DNA of 64,000 bases, taken from positions 9,988,501 through 10,052,500 of the forward strand of contig NW_026870043.1 in the NCBI RefSeq assembly GCF_029168945.1. The letters run 5' to 3'. How positions within the stretch are numbered: position 1 is the first letter of the stretch; each line of letters begins with the position of its first letter. Under the pieces are notes generated by a model. It was not told the origin of the DNA. It worked only from the letters and a program-made list of their open reading frames with translations, and searched no databases. The DNA is from Cannabis sativa. Taxonomy: Eukaryota; Streptophyta; Magnoliopsida; Rosales; Cannabaceae. The translations under genes and the position numbers were made by a program. This document shows positions 39,795-53,246 of the stretch, piece by piece.

Positions 39795-42043
39795 TGTAAC
39801 ACCCTAACTATGTTAGGCGTATTACGTGGTTTTTAAACGTACTGTGCAGCTCGTTGCTAATCAACGAGGTTTATGGAAAAACGTGATTAATTAAAATTTT
39901 GCTTTTTAATTAAACTTATAAAACCATATTACAAAAGACTCGGGATCCCGATTATAAAAATATTTACAAAAAGTTTAACTGTTTAACTGTTACATCAAAA
40001 TAAAAGTCGTCTAACGACCAGTTACAAAAATTCAGCCTTGCTGTCCCGAGGATCGTACGCTCCAGGCCTAACCGCCCCGACATGTACAATCTCATAAGCT
40101 CGCTCACGGTCCATCAGCTAAAGCCTTGCCTTTACCTACACATGAACATAAACTGTGAGTCGACAGACTCAGTAAGAAAAGCATAATAATATCATACATA
40201 AATCTAACTGCCGTGTCCAACACGATACTGAGTCCCGCTACTGCCATGTCCAACATGGTACTGAGCCACTACTGCCATGTCCAACATGGTACTGAGTTTT
40301 GAACGTTCATAGGGACGGTACTATTGACAAGTATCCTCCTGATCGGTCGAACCGGTCATACTCCGGCTGCTGGTCATACTCCAGCCTGTACCGACGGGAT
40401 AGGTCAATAGTACGGAACCACCAACCAAATGTCAGCCTGATCGGCCGAACCGGTCATACTCCGGCATTGGTCATACTCCACCGTACCGACGTGACAGGTT
40501 GGATGGTTCGAAGCCTATATACATAACTAATGTAATCTAGCAGCTTCCTACATGCACGCTAAACATGTAATCTACATATGCATACTGTTATACTAATCTT
40601 ACCTGGATTCCGATTTCAGGTGTGCCGGTCAACCTGACTGGAACTGAAGCTGAGCGGCGGATTACTGGCTCCTAAACCATAAAAATCACAACGCTATAAG
40701 TGACACGCTAAATCACTTCCCGGGGAATAAAACTAGGAACTAAAAGTTTCCCTATCGATAAAAAGCATGGCAATACCCCTAAAAACAAAAAAAAACGAGG
40801 AAAACTAGGGTTCTGAAAAATTCCCCAACCGGCAGACCGGTTGCCCAACCGGAATTCCGGTTCTGGGAAGTACTGAACCCTCATCCGGAATTCTGGATGC
40901 ACAACCGGAATTCCGGTTCCTCGCAGGCAGCAAACCAAATTTTTCATAACTCGACCAATTCAACCCCAAATGGTTCCAAACTTTCCAGACCTGTTCTATA
41001 CCTTCCCTAGAACATTTCTAAGGCCTCAAACTAACCCAGAAACCACAGAATCAAAAATCACCATTGGAGCTCAAGCTTTGAGTTCCAAACTCAAGCTTGA
41101 GCAAATCCACCTAAACATGCATTTAACTAGCTTAATTCTACTTAAACTAGCATATAATCACCTCTGAAAACTATAAAGAACATCCAGCAACTTCACAGCA
41201 ACAAATAGAACCATTTCTTTCAAAAATTCTTAACTTTTTCACATAAACATCTAACCAACTAGAACAAGAACTTAAGCATGCAATTTAATCTCATCAAACC
41301 TACTGAATTCAACACTTTAATCACAGAAACAACAACAACAATAACCAGCAGCAACAATACCAAAACACCATGCATGCATCACCCTTTTTCATCATTTTTT
41401 TCAAGAAATTACAACAAGAAAGGTTAGAGACTTTACCAAGGATTAGAAGAACACTTAGATTGGATGAAACTAGCTTGAAAATTGAAAGAAAACCAGCCCT
41501 TGAACCCCAAGCCTTCAGCCGAAAAAGAGAGAGAGAAAAGAGGGTGTTTTTCTAAATTTTTTTCTAAGTGTTGGGTTATGTTTTGCAAAATAAAGGAAAT
41601 GGAGTAAAAGTCACTTAATACACATTTCATTTCAGCCAACAGATAAATAAAATAAACAACTAATTTTCAAATAAAAAGCCACTAAAAGACAAAACATTAA
41701 TGGGGCAAAAAGACCATTTTGCCCCTCCACCATAAAATCACATAAATCATACTAAAGGGGTATTTTTGGGAAATTCTAAATTCCCGGCCATTCCCGACAT
41801 TCCCAATGTCTAAAACCCGTCCCCAAACTACTAACATACTAAGTTGTGATTTCTACTGAGCCAAACGCCGAGTTCCAAAATACCGGGCACCGGAAATGCA
41901 AAATATGAAAAACTACTGATAACATAATCATGCATTTCTGAATTCCATAAATAACAGTAATAAATTATTTAAATAGCTATAAATAATTTCATAATTAAAC
42001 ATAAACAACTGCTAATTTCCAAATTAACTAAGCGAGCTTTACA
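39795..42043 (-). mobile_element. G4: solo LTR of the gypsy family
   Basis: A 2,249-bp LTR (TGTAACACCC...GCTTTACA in plus reading) with no internal sequence. It is flanked by a perfect 5-bp TSD TTGCA (39790-39794 and 42044-42048). This is the product of recombination between the two LTRs of a full element. It resembles the G2 LTR most but has only two of the roughly 70-bp repeat units (about 40340-40490). Confidence 0.93.
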
Positions 42044-45000
42044 TTGCATATACAATATTTATCTTTCAAGATCTAACACTATTATGTATGTCTAATGGTG
42101 AAAATCCATTAGGGATTTATCTCATTAGAAAAACAAACCAAGTTAGACCAACAATGAAGATTCGAAATTAATTTACAACTTAATAACAGAAAATAACATG
42201 GTTCAATATAAATTCATACCCAATTCAGAAATTATTAAACATATAGCAAGTAGGAATGACAAGTGAAAATACTAAAACATACAATCCTAAATAATTTCCA
42301 AGGTTTTCAACAAACTGATATCAGTGTCCCGTTTAGGCGAGAGTCAAAGCTACCATCCATTGAATAGAGTTGTCAGCTCATCTAAAATGTTAAACATTCT
42401 AGCAACCTTTTATTCGATCAAGATTGGAATTCAGCGTTGTCCCGTTTAGGCGAGAGTCAAGGCAATTCTATCTTATGAGCTTCTGCCATTGTTTCATATT
42501 TTGCAAGTCAAATATGGTCGCCACTATTAGGGTGATTCATACCATATAAAACACTTACAAACTACTTATCTTTTGAGATTAAACGGTGCGAAATTGGTAA
42601 TGAACGTTCCTCCATTAGGGAGGATTACTCATTAAAACAAACGCTATGTAAAACCAACAATGGAGATCGAATATCTTAATAATAAAGCTCATTATTTAAA
42701 ATGTATTTTCATTATTATTTATAATAAAATATATTCATTAAATATCGCATTTAGATTTAAAATTCTAAATTAAAATTTAATTTAATATTTATAAAATTAT
42801 ACTTAGATGGTGATAAAATAAGTTGAATTATTTCCATCTTAGTAGTAATTTTGATATATAAATATTAAGAAAATTATTTAAGTTGTATTAATTTAAATTA
42901 ATTTGCAACTCAAAATAAATTTTCATGAGAATATACTTATTTTATTTTAAAAAAGAAAGTATAAAAACTTTATATTTTCGAAATACTTAAATAATAAAAA
43001 ATACTTTAAGCAAAAATATCACCTATCTAGATTTTCCTTTGACTAATTAATTCAATTTCTAATAATATATTTTAATTCATTTATTTTAAATTAATCAATT
43101 AATGAAAAAATCATTGATTTAAGTTGGTCCAAAAATTAATTAAAATAAATAATTAATTTACAACTTAATCTATTTTTCAAGATAAATTCAAAATCATCTT
43201 GCATTATGAAATGCAATTTCGAAAATTGATTAATAAAATAAAGAAAAAAATATATCTTAAAAATTATTTAAATTTAGTTGAAAAAATAAATTTCAACTAA
43301 AATTTTTTTTCTATTTATTTAAATGTCATGAAAAAGAAATATTTAAGTATCATGATGAAAATCAACTTAGATATTTAATTTTTCAATTTAATTAAATGTA
43401 TTAAATTCAAGAAATAAATAATTAAGTGTAGAGAAGACTTAATTATTAATCTCTAGTTTAATACTAAGAAAAATATACTTGAAATAAATTGTACCAAAAT
43501 TAATTATTTAAATAATTAATTTCACAATGTATAATATTTTCCTATTTAATATTAGAAATAATAAGTAGTCTAGAAATAACTATCTAGAAAATATCTTATT
43601 TGACTAAGTATCTTTTCTACAAAATTTGAAAAAATATCTTGTTTAAGTTGTTTTAGAAGAATCTAAAATCAACTTAAATATCTTTCAAATTAGATTTAAT
43701 TAAATTTAAAATTAAGTTAGAACCACTTAATTTGAAAATATTCCATTTTAAGTTAATATTTGAAAAAATATCAACTTAAAAAATATCTAAAGAATCTTAA
43801 TAACCAATTCCTAAAATTCCTCAACTTAATTTTGAAATTTTAAATCCAAAAGATATTCAGATTCAAGTTGATTAGTTAGAGATAACTAAATATCAACTTA
43901 AATAGGAATATTTAATGAAAATTTAAATTAAGCTCAGAAAGAATCTAGATGGTTATAATTCTATATTTAATTAAATACAAGAAAATACATATAGTTTAGC
44001 TTAGAATAAAATTCTTTAAACTATAGTTTTCTTAAATTAATTTCAAAATAAATGAAATTAATTATGTTGCTAATCAATTTTATTAGGTTAAACTAATTTA
44101 ATTAACCTAGTACAGTTATTCAAATCAGGCAAATGGGCCTTCACAATTGGGGTAGTTCATGTGAGGGGGTGTTGGGTTCAGTATGTCGTACCCACTACTA
44201 TGGCTCCCAACTCTCACACAAGGCCCAAAAGAGAGGAATTTAACCTTAAAATAAACAACTGTTATTAATTGAATAGGCCCAAAAACTAAATGGGCCTAAA
44301 TAAAATCTATCAAAAACTATGATATTTTATTTAGCAACAACAACCTATATGCATCTATAATAAAATTAAACATATAGGCTCACACAAGCACACAATTTGG
44401 ATGGATCCTATCATGTTGCTAGGTAATACACAGATGAAAGAAGATTGTGAAAATTACCTGTTAGAAATTATTTACTTGACCAAGGGAGCCATGAGTTAAA
44501 ATCAGATCATTGGATCTGTCAACAAGTTAACCATGGCTATTTGCAATCAAGCAATAATAGGTTTTAAAAACTTACAAACAAGCTAAAACACATACTCCTG
44601 CAACAAGGTTAGTTTGATAGTTGGATGTAGGATTTATTTAATTTTAAATAATTAAATTTCGAAAAATAATTAAATATTAAAAAAATATTCATTTTAAAAA
44701 AAAAATAATATAATAAAATATATATATTTTTGAAATTAATAAAATAATATTTAAAATTAAACCTACAATTTTAAAAAATTAGGTTTCAACTAACCTAAAT
44801 ATCATTTCAAAATTTGCTAACTACTTTGAAAAATTTAATGTTATTTTATAAATTAAATATTCAATAAAAATAAAAAAAAAGATAAATAAATATCTTTTTC
44901 AGATTTTATGATTTAATTTCAATAAATAAAATAACAAAATTTAAAAGTTAGCAAAATATCTTACTTCTATTTAAAATTACATGATTATAGTTTGAATAAG

Positions 45001-45687
45001 GTCAAATTATTTAAAAAAATATTTAATTTAAAATTTAAAATCTCACCTTAAATTTAAAAATAAGATAAGATATAATCAAATTTAAAAATAAGATAGATAA
45101 TTAAGCAAAAAAGATAGATATTTACTATTTTCAAATTCAAATTACACTAATATCATGAATTAATTTAAAAAAATTAATTAATTTAATTATGATATTTAGA
45201 ATTGAATTAGGAATAGTAAATGTCTAAATACAAAACTACACAAAAAATCAGAAATTAAATCCATGAAATAGCATGAAAAATTGAAGAAAAACGAAAAAAA
45301 AATGGGAGTTGTACGGACAGTATGCATTGCATACTGTCCATGGGCGCGATTGGGAGTGCTTGGACGAGGAAACACGGCGCAGCAAGGGTGCTGCATGATT
45401 TCCGCGCGCGCGTGGTGCAGTGACACCATCCCGATATTTTTCGAAATTTCAAAAAATCATATCTAATTCAAATTAAATTGAAATTGAGTTCTATAAAAAG
45501 GTAAATTGCTTAATGTTTTCCATACTATCCAATAAAAATAATTCCAGAAACAGATCTTCAATTATTTTTCACGAAAATTCACAAACATCAATTAATCATC
45601 AAACAACACTTAAAACAACATGATACCATCCAAAACATCAAACAAATCGTTTTAAGTCCAAATTTCTTGCAATAAATCAATTACCAT
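42044..45687 (-). other. C-mid leader and upstream internal region
   Basis: AT-rich, no coding domain. From about 42390 it is collinear with 13060-16058 of C-outer and then with 1-3152 of A1. Where C-outer has its gag, C-mid has unrelated non-coding sequence (42044-42390). The motif GTCCCGTTTAGGCGAGAGTC occurs at 42326 and again at 42439. Confidence 0.75.
45315..45339 (-). other. Conserved stem-loop in the C-mid leader
   Basis: Perfect 11-bp arms GGACAGTATGC with a 3-nt loop, at the position equivalent to the A1 stem-loop at 2703-2729. The neighbouring sequence is diverged, so the stem is better conserved than its surroundings. Confidence 0.65.
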
Positions 45688-45702
45688 GGCTCTGAGGCCA
45701 AT

Positions 45703-47601
45703 TTTTGGAAATAATTTTACCAGGATCTTAGATCTACTCACACGTATGTTGATTAACACCTTAACTATGAACTTCTAAAACGATTATAAAATAAAGACAT
45801 ATAAAGTATTAGAAACCTTACATTGGGTGCAACGGAATAATATGACTCCTTCCGTTCAGATATCTAGCCCTTGATTCCTTTCTGTAGCAGAGCATTATCA
45901 ATATCTGAACTTGGATCTCTTTCTCTCCTTCTTTAATGCTGAAACTCCTTCTTGTTGAATGTCTTTCTTCACGATCTTCCTCACTATGATTGAGGTATCA
46001 CTTGCTGTGTGTGGGCACTACTCTAACACTAAGTGATTTCGAAATTTCAAGAGGGAAGAAAGAGAAGAAGGTGGCGGCTAGGTATAGAGAGAGAAGGCTC
46101 AGGTTTTTCTCTGAAGGAAAAAGTAGAAAGTTAAGTGTAAATTTCCTAAAGCCTTCACTATCTATTTATAGCATTCCACTAGGGTTAGGTTTGAATTATT
46201 TGGCATTAAAATAATGAAAATATCAGATGATAAATGCTATAAAAGTGGCCGGCCCTAGTAATATGGATTTGGGCCTCACTTTTTTTAATTTTGGAGTTTG
46301 ATCAATTCTGCATCTAATTTTCTCAAAAAGGCCAATTTTCAAATTCAACTATTTAAATGCCAATTCTAACTGTTTAATAACTATAAATAATTATTAAATA
46401 ATATTGTCATTTATCATATTTATTAATTGAACCATACAAAGTATCATAATTAACAAATATGCCCCTAAAGCTCTTTCTTTACAATTTCGCCCTTACTTAG
46501 TGAAAAATTCACAAATAGACATAGTCTAATTTGAGAATTATAATTGATTAATCAAAACCAATTATATGAGTCTTACAAGCAATATTATCTCAACTAGTGG
46601 GGGGACCATGGGTCTATATAACCGAGCTTCCAATAAGCAGATCAAGAATTTATAACCAAAATTCACTGACTTATTAATTCTTCGTTGAATCCACGCATAG
46701 AACTTAGATTTGCACTCTCAGTATATAGAATGCTCTATATGTTCCACCATATAGACACATCATTAGTTATCCATTGTTATAATCCTAATTTTGATCAATG
46801 ATCCTCTATATGAATGATCGACACTGTAAAGGGATTTAGATTACCGTTACACCCTACAATGTATTTTATCCTTAAAACACTTAACCCCGTATAAATGATA
46901 TTTCAGCTTATGTGAAATGAGTACTCCACCATTTATTTTCGTTTGGTCAAGCTCGAAGGAGATCATCCTTTACTTACTATTCGCCAGATAGAAGCTATAG
47001 ATTCCATGTTTATGTTAGCGCTCCCACTCAATTGCACTACCGTGTTCCCAAAATGTACGTATCACCCTGATCCAAAAGTAGGCTTAACTAACAAATCAAA
47101 GAACACGAATAGCCTCTTGAGATTGAGCCTAATCATAACAGGATTAAGATCGTTTGATCTAGGATCAACTAGGCGATATTGACTTGAATAGATATTACGG
47201 TAAGTTTAATAAATCTAAGTCAAAGTTCAATATCGGTCCCTTCCGATGCATACTCCATGCATCCAACCTGAGCTTTACTTTAACCAATGCTCTGGAAAGA
47301 ACATAGCATTTCTCCAAATGCAAGTAAACTCTGTTGTAGATTATTATATCAGTAAAACCCTATGTCTGATAAATCTAGGAAACTTTATTCACATAGTCAT
47401 GTTTACTTTCCAAAGTGTTGACAACACAATAAACAGGATCAAGTATGTGAAAAGGGTTTCAGATGAATTCATACATTATGTACATATAATCATGAAATAA
47501 ATCATGTGAACCATGCAACATTAAATGTTATTTCTGATCTATATTAATAAGTAAATATGATTATATTGAAATGAGTTTTATTTAGGTCATATAACCCATC
47601 A
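45703..47601 (-). repeat. 5' LTR of C-mid with PBS at 45688-45700
   Basis: 1,899 bp, collinear with 16059-17956. The outer bases have decayed (TTTTGG for TGTTGG and CCATCA for CCAACA), but the flanking PBS and the TSD CACGG at 47602-47606 fix the ends. A few percent of positions differ from the 3' LTR, so this insertion is older than G2. Confidence 0.9.
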
Positions 47602-47932
47602 CACGGTGCAGGGGGAAGTTTGCAGCATTTCCGCACGCGGATGGGCGTGTTGCTCGACCCTGATTTTTTCTAAAACTTCAAAAAAATCATAACTAATTCA
47701 AATTAAATCGAAATTTAGTTCTGTAAAAAAGTAAATTGCTTAATTTTTTCCATACTATCCAATAAAAATAATTCCAAAAACAGAATTTCAATTATTTTTC
47801 ACGAAAATTAACAAACATCAATCAATCATCAAATAACACTCAACACAACATGAAACCATCCAAATAACAAACAATCGTTTTAAAGTCCAAATTTCTTGCA
47901 AGAAAATCAATTACCATGGCTCTGAGGCCAGT
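47602..47932 (-). other. C-outer leader, second part, with PBS
   Basis: Continuation of the C-outer leader after the C-mid insertion. The first five bases are the duplicated CACGG. It contains the GC-rich end of the leader and the PBS TGGCCTCAGAGCC (47918-47930, minus strand). Confidence 0.8.
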
Positions 47933-49834
47933 TGTTGGAATTTATTTTACCAGGATCTTAGATCTACTCACAAGTATGTTGTTTAACACCCTAAATATGA
48001 ACTTTCTAAAACAATAAATAAACACATATAAAGTTAAGAAAACCTTACATTGGTTGCAGCGGAATTAATGTCTCCTTCCACTCAGATCTCTAACCCATGT
48101 ATCCTTTCTGTCGCAGAGTATTATCAAGATCTGAGCCCGAATGTCCTTCTCTTTGTGTATGTGATCCTTCACAGTCTTCCAATCTATGATTGAGTTACCA
48201 CTTGCTGTGTGTGGGCACTTACTCTATCACTAAGGTTCCAAATTTATGAAGAGGAAAAGAGAGAGATGATTTCGGCTATAGAGAGAAAAGGGAAGGCTCA
48301 GTTTTTCTGAACAGAAAATTTTCTGACAGAAAAGGTTATTCAAAGTTATGTTGAAAACTTATGATTTGACTGAGCCATCACTTTCTATTTATAAGCAACT
48401 ACTAGGTTTAAGTTGGGAATTATTTGGCATTAAAATAATGAAAATATCAATTTGAAAAACCTATTTAAGTGGTCGGCCATGGTGTGTAATGGGCCCCACT
48501 TGGTTTTTGCAATTTTCACAAATTTTATTTCTATTTTCTCAAAAATGCCAATTTTCCAATTCTAGCCTTTTAAATGCCAAAACTAATTATTTAATAACTA
48601 AAATAGATTATTAAATAATATTGTCATTTAATTTAATTATTAATTAGACATATAAAGTCTATTAATAAATAAATAAACCTAGAATCTCTTTTCTTTACAA
48701 TTTCGCCCCCAGCTTAGTGAAAATTCACAAATCAGACATAGTCTAACTTTAGAATTATAATTTATTAATCACAAATCAATTATTGAGTCTTACAAGCAGT
48801 ATAGTCTCAACTAGAATGGGGATCATGGATCTATATGCTGAGCTTCCAATAAGTGAACCGAATTTACTAAGTAAATTCCTACTTATTAATTCTTCGTTGA
48901 ATCCACTCTTAGAAGTTAGAATTGCACTCTCAGACTTATATAGAGCATATTATATGTTCCACGATATAGATATGCTATCTCATTTAACCATTGTTATAAT
49001 CTTATTGTGATCAAAGATCCTCTATATAGATGATTTACATCGAGATGGGATAATTTTACCGTTCTCACTCCTCAATGTATTTTGCCCCTTAAAATAGTTA
49101 GCTACCTGTAAATGATGTTTAGTGATCTAAGAATTAGTCACTTAAACAAGAGCTCATCCATTTACTTCTATTTAGCTGAGCTCGAAGGGAATCATCACTT
49201 GACTTCTATACACCATAGAAGCTATAGATTCCATATTTATGTTCAGCACTCCCACTCAATCATACTATCATGTTCCCAAAATATACGTATCACCCTGACC
49301 CAAAAGTAGGCTTAACTAATAAATCAAAGACCATGAATAGTACTCCTGAGTTGAGCCTAAGCATATCAGGATTTAGATTCTTTTAATCTTAAGATCAACT
49401 ACTGATATTGACTTGGAAAGATATAACGGTAAGTTTGTAATATCTTAACTAAGTTACAATATCGGTCCAGCCCAATGTATACTCCATACATTCAAAACCA
49501 GTATACTTTACAAATGTCCTGGAAAGAACATAACACTTACTCCAAGTGTAAGTACACATCATCGCTTATTGTCACATTAGTGTAAATCCAAAACACTGAT
49601 GAAATAGGGACTTAGTCTTTTGATTCATATGATCACAATCACATCCACTGTGTTGACAATATTGTAATTGTGAATGAACATATGATCTGGACTTAACTGA
49701 TTTTGTGTGTAAATGTAATAAACATATTAAACCATTAGCATGTAAAATTCATGCAAACATAAATCACTTCAAATTTCTTATATTGATAACTAATAAGATT
49801 GTAAAGAGTTTTATTTAGGGCATAAAACCCAACA
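47933..49834 (-). repeat. 5' LTR of C-outer
   Basis: 1,902 bp, TGTTGG...CCAACA, of the same subfamily as the A1 LTR. The pol gene of element D starts immediately after it, with no intervening host DNA. Confidence 0.9.
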
Positions 49835-49835
49835 C

Positions 49836-51522
49836 AAAGTTCTTGTTCAGAAGATCACTGCTCCTCGTCGTAGTGGAAGGGTTTCAACAAAACCAGCTTG
49901 TTATGGCTTGGATGGTGAAATCAATATGGTCGTTGGTGACGGTATTGAAGACGATCCATTAACCTATAAACAGGCAATGGCTAGTCCGCAACGGAAACGA
50001 TGGTCAGCCGGGATGGATTCAGAAATAGATTCCATGAAAAAGAACAAAGTCTGGGAATATGTAGACGCACCTGATGACTATCATCCGATAGGATGCAAGT
50101 GGGTTTACAAGAAGAAAAGAGGAGCTGGAGGCGAAGTCGAAACTTTTAAAGCTAGACTTGTAGCCAAGGGTTATACCCAAAGAGAAGGCGTGGACTATGA
50201 GGAAACTTTTAGTCCTGTTGCCATGCTCAAATCCATCCGAATTCTTCTCTCCATAGCTGCTGCTTTCGATTATGAAATCTGGCAAATGGATGTCAAGACT
50301 GCCTTCCTTAATGGGGTACTTGAAGAAACCATCTATATGGAGCAACCAGAAGGCTATGTTCTTCTAGGACAGGAAAAGAAAGTTTGCAAATTAAATAGGT
50401 CTATCTATGGACTTAAGCAAGCTTCTCGCTCATGGAACAAAAGGTTTGATGAAATCATCAAGACCTACGACTTTCTTCAGAATGAAGATGAACCTTGTGT
50501 TTACCAACTCAAGGAAGACCAAGTAGTAGTATTCCTGGTCCTTTATGTTGATGACATTTTGATTATTGGAAATAATATCAAGAAAATTACTCACATCAAA
50601 GAATGGCTTAACACTCAATTCGATATGAAAGATTTGGGTGAAGCAGCCTATGTTCTTAGTATTCAGATTATCAGAAAACGGAAGAACAGATCTCTTGCTC
50701 TCTCTCAAACAACCTACATTGATAAAGGTTTAGAGAGATTCTCCATGAACAACACCAATGGGGAAAACATGCCTTCTAGATATGGTATTCGTCTATCTAA
50801 GGAACAGTCTCCTACTGATCCTCAAGAGATAGAGGACATGGCGAAAATTCCTTATGCTTCTGCAGTTGGAAGTCTACTGTATGCAATGTTATGCACTAGA
50901 CCTGACATCTGCTATGCAGTTGGCATCGTGAGCAGGTATCAGTCTAATCTAGGACAGGAACATTGGAATGCGGTTAAGTATATTCAGAAATACTTAAAGA
51001 GTACAAGGAATCTTGTGTTAGTCTACAAGGGTGGTGCTTTAAATCCCATAGGCTATACTGATTCAGAATTTCCAGGCAAGTCTTGAAGACAGGAAATCTA
51101 CATCTGGGATGGTGTTTACTCTTGGGGGTGGAGCAGTGGTTTGGAGAAGTGCAAAACAAACCACGATATCGGACTCGACGATGGAAGCCGAATACATAGC
51201 TGCAGCAGAAGCTGCTAAATAACTTGTATGGCTAAGAAAGTTCTTCACCAGTATCAGTGTCATGTCTGGAATGGAAAAGCCTCTGGTCTTACTTTGTGAT
51301 AATAATGGAGCATTAGCCAACAGTAAGGAACCTCGAAGCCACAAGAGAAGCAAACACATAGAGATAAAGTATTACATCATCAGAGAATATGTGGAAAGAG
51401 GGGATGTACTAGTTGAGAAAGTGGACACAGAAGACAACTTAGCTGATCCATTCACCAAAGTCTTGGTCGTGACTGCATTTGAAAAGCACCGTCAGAATTT
51501 ACGATTAATTGATATGTACTGA
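49836..51522 (+). pseudogene. Copia pol fragment (RT and RNase H) of D
   Basis: Reverse transcriptase and RNase H of a Ty1/copia element. The frame is open from the junction at 49836 (linker ending RRSGRVS). It continues through the RVT_2 domain (KARLVAKGYTQREGVDYEET, MDVKTAFLNG, catalytic YVDDILIIGN near 50550) to RPDICYAVGIVSRYQ. A frameshift near 51082 breaks it at the start of RNase H. The rest reads on in another frame ([34 protein letters not shown], then a TAA near 51220, then LRKFF... to the usual end at 51522). Protease and integrase are not in the window. Confidence 0.92.
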
Positions 51523-51551
51523 TTAGTTTTATATTAGTGCAAGTGGGAGTT

Positions 51552-53246
51552 TATTGGGTTTTATGCCCTAAATAAAACTCCATTTCAATGTAATCCATTT
51601 TATTCAACATCAATAAAGAAACAGAAGTATTTTTCATTCATTTGTGTATGTTTTGGTTCACCTTATCAATTGCTTGTCTATTTGATTTATAAATTCATCT
51701 GAAACCCTTTTCACATTCTTGATCCTGTTTATTGTGTTGTCAACATATTGGAAAGTAAACATGACTATGTGAATAAAGTTTCCTAGATTTATCAGACACA
51801 GGGTTTTACTGATATGATAATCTACAACAGAGTTTACTTGCATTTGGAGAAATGCTATGTTCTTTCCAGAGCATTGGTTAAAGTAAAGCTCAGGTTGGGT
51901 GCATGGAGTATGCATCGGAAGGGACCGATATTGAACTTTGACTTAAATTTATTAAACTTACCGTAATATCTATCAAGTCAATATCGCCTAGTTGATCCTA
52001 GATCAAATTATCTTAATCCTGTTATGATTAGGCTCAATCTCAGGAGGCTATTCGTGTTCTTTGATTTGTTGGTTAAGCCTACTTTTAGGTCAGGGTGCTA
52101 CGTACATTTTGGGAACACGGTAGTGCAATTGAGTGGGAGCGCTAACATAAACATGGAATCTATAGCTTCTATCTGGAGAATAGTAAGTAAAGGATGATCT
52201 CCTTCGAGCTTGACCAAATGAAAATAAATTGTGGAGTACTCATTTCACATAAGCTGAAATATCATTTATACGTGGTTAAGTGTTTTAAGGATAAAATACA
52301 TTGTAGGGTGTAACGGTAATCTAATCACTTTACAGTGTAGATCATTCATATAGAGGATCATTGATCAAATTAGGATTATAACAATGGATAACTAATGATG
52401 TGTCTATATGGTGGAACATATAGAGCATTCTATATAATGAGAGTGCGATTCTTATTGGAAGCTCGGTTATATAGACCCATGGTCCCCCCACTAGTTGAGA
52501 TAATATTGCTTGTAAGACTCATATAATTTGTTTTGATTAATCAATTATAATTGTCAAATTATACTATGTCTATTTGTGAATTTTTCACTAAGTAAGAATT
52601 GGCATTTAAATGGTTGAATTATAAAATTGGCGTTTTTGAGAAAATGAGATGCAGAAATGATAAAACTGCAAAATTGCAAAAAGTGAGGCCCAAATCCACA
52701 TAGCCATGGCCGGCCACTTTTATAGGCTTTATCATCTGATATTTTCATTATTTTAATGCCAAATAATTCAAACCTAACCCTAGTGGAATGCTATAAATAG
52801 ATAGTGAAGGCTTCAGGAAAATTACACTTTTCATTCAGAGAAATCCTGAGCCTTCTCTTTCTAAACCCTAGCCGCCACTTCTTACTCTCTCTTCTTCCTT
52901 GAAATTTCGAAACACTTAGTGATTAGAGTAGTGCCCACACACAGCAAGTGATACCTCAATCATAGTGAGGAAGATCGTGAAGAAAGACATTCAACAAGAA
53001 GGAGTTTCAGCACTAAAGAAGGAGAGAAAGAGATCCAGGTTCAGAACGTGATAATATTCTGGGACAGAAATGATACAAGGGTTAGAGATCTGGACGGAAG
53101 GAGTCATATTATTCCGCTGCACCCAATGTAAGGTTTCTCATACTTTATATGTGTTTATTTCATAATCGTTTTAGAAGTTCATATTTAGGGTGTTAATCAA
53201 CATACTTGTGAGTAAATCTAAGATCCTGGTAAAATAATTTCCAACA
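51552..53246 (+). repeat. 3' LTR of D
   Basis: 1,695 bp, starting TATTGGGTTTTATGCCC (TGTTGGG with one change) and ending TTTCCAACA. It is the reverse complement of the C-mid LTR type but about 200 bp shorter, through internal deletions near 52450 and 52600. Confidence 0.88.
52791..52800 (+). promoter_or_regulatory. TATA-like box in the D LTR
   Basis: CTATAAATAG in an otherwise conserved stretch, also present in C-mid LTRs (16518-16527, minus strand). It probably marks the U3/R boundary of this LTR family; the start site is not determined. Confidence 0.55.

Larger units (their letters stand above)
16059..47601 (-). mobile_element. C-mid: pol-less copia-type element with nested insertions
   Basis: Minus-strand element with both LTRs: 3' LTR 16059-17956 and 5' LTR 45703-47601. 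It is flanked by the TSD CACGG (16054-16058 and 47602-47606). Its internal region is split into 17957-19869, 39172-39794 and 42044-45702 by G1 and the solo LTR G4. Removing the insertions leaves about 6.2 kb of internal DNA with a PBS, a 3-kb leader and a PPT but no recognisable gag or pol. This fits a LARD-type (large retrotransposon derivative) non-autonomous element. Confidence 0.88.
11318..49834 (-). mobile_element. C-outer: pol-less copia-type element, interrupted
   Basis: Minus-strand element, now in two pieces: 11318-16058 (3' internal region, gag fragment, leader) and 47602-49834 (rest of leader, PBS, 5' LTR). The gap holds C-mid and everything nested in it. The two leader pieces join at the duplicated CACGG. 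Its left end is cut by G3. On the right, the LTR ends at 49834 and the pol gene of element D follows directly, so C-outer inserted into D; the right TSD should be CAAAG. Confidence 0.82.
49835..53246 (+). mobile_element. Element D: Ty1/copia retrotransposon, 3' part
   Basis: Plus-strand copia element with the end of pol, a PPT (AAGTGGGAGTT, 51541-51551) and the 3' LTR. Its 5' half lies left of the C-outer insertion, outside the window. To the right, sequence resumes inside LTR E at 53247, so D inserted there (right TSD probably GTGGC). Its LTR is of the C-mid subfamily, so a D-like element could have mobilised C-mid. Confidence 0.88.

Noticed and set aside
47246..47500. 84-codon ORF repeated at 17601-17855 and inverted at 51658-51915
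   Set aside because: All three are the same stretch of copia-type LTR; no domain is recognisable, and LTR homology explains the repetition.
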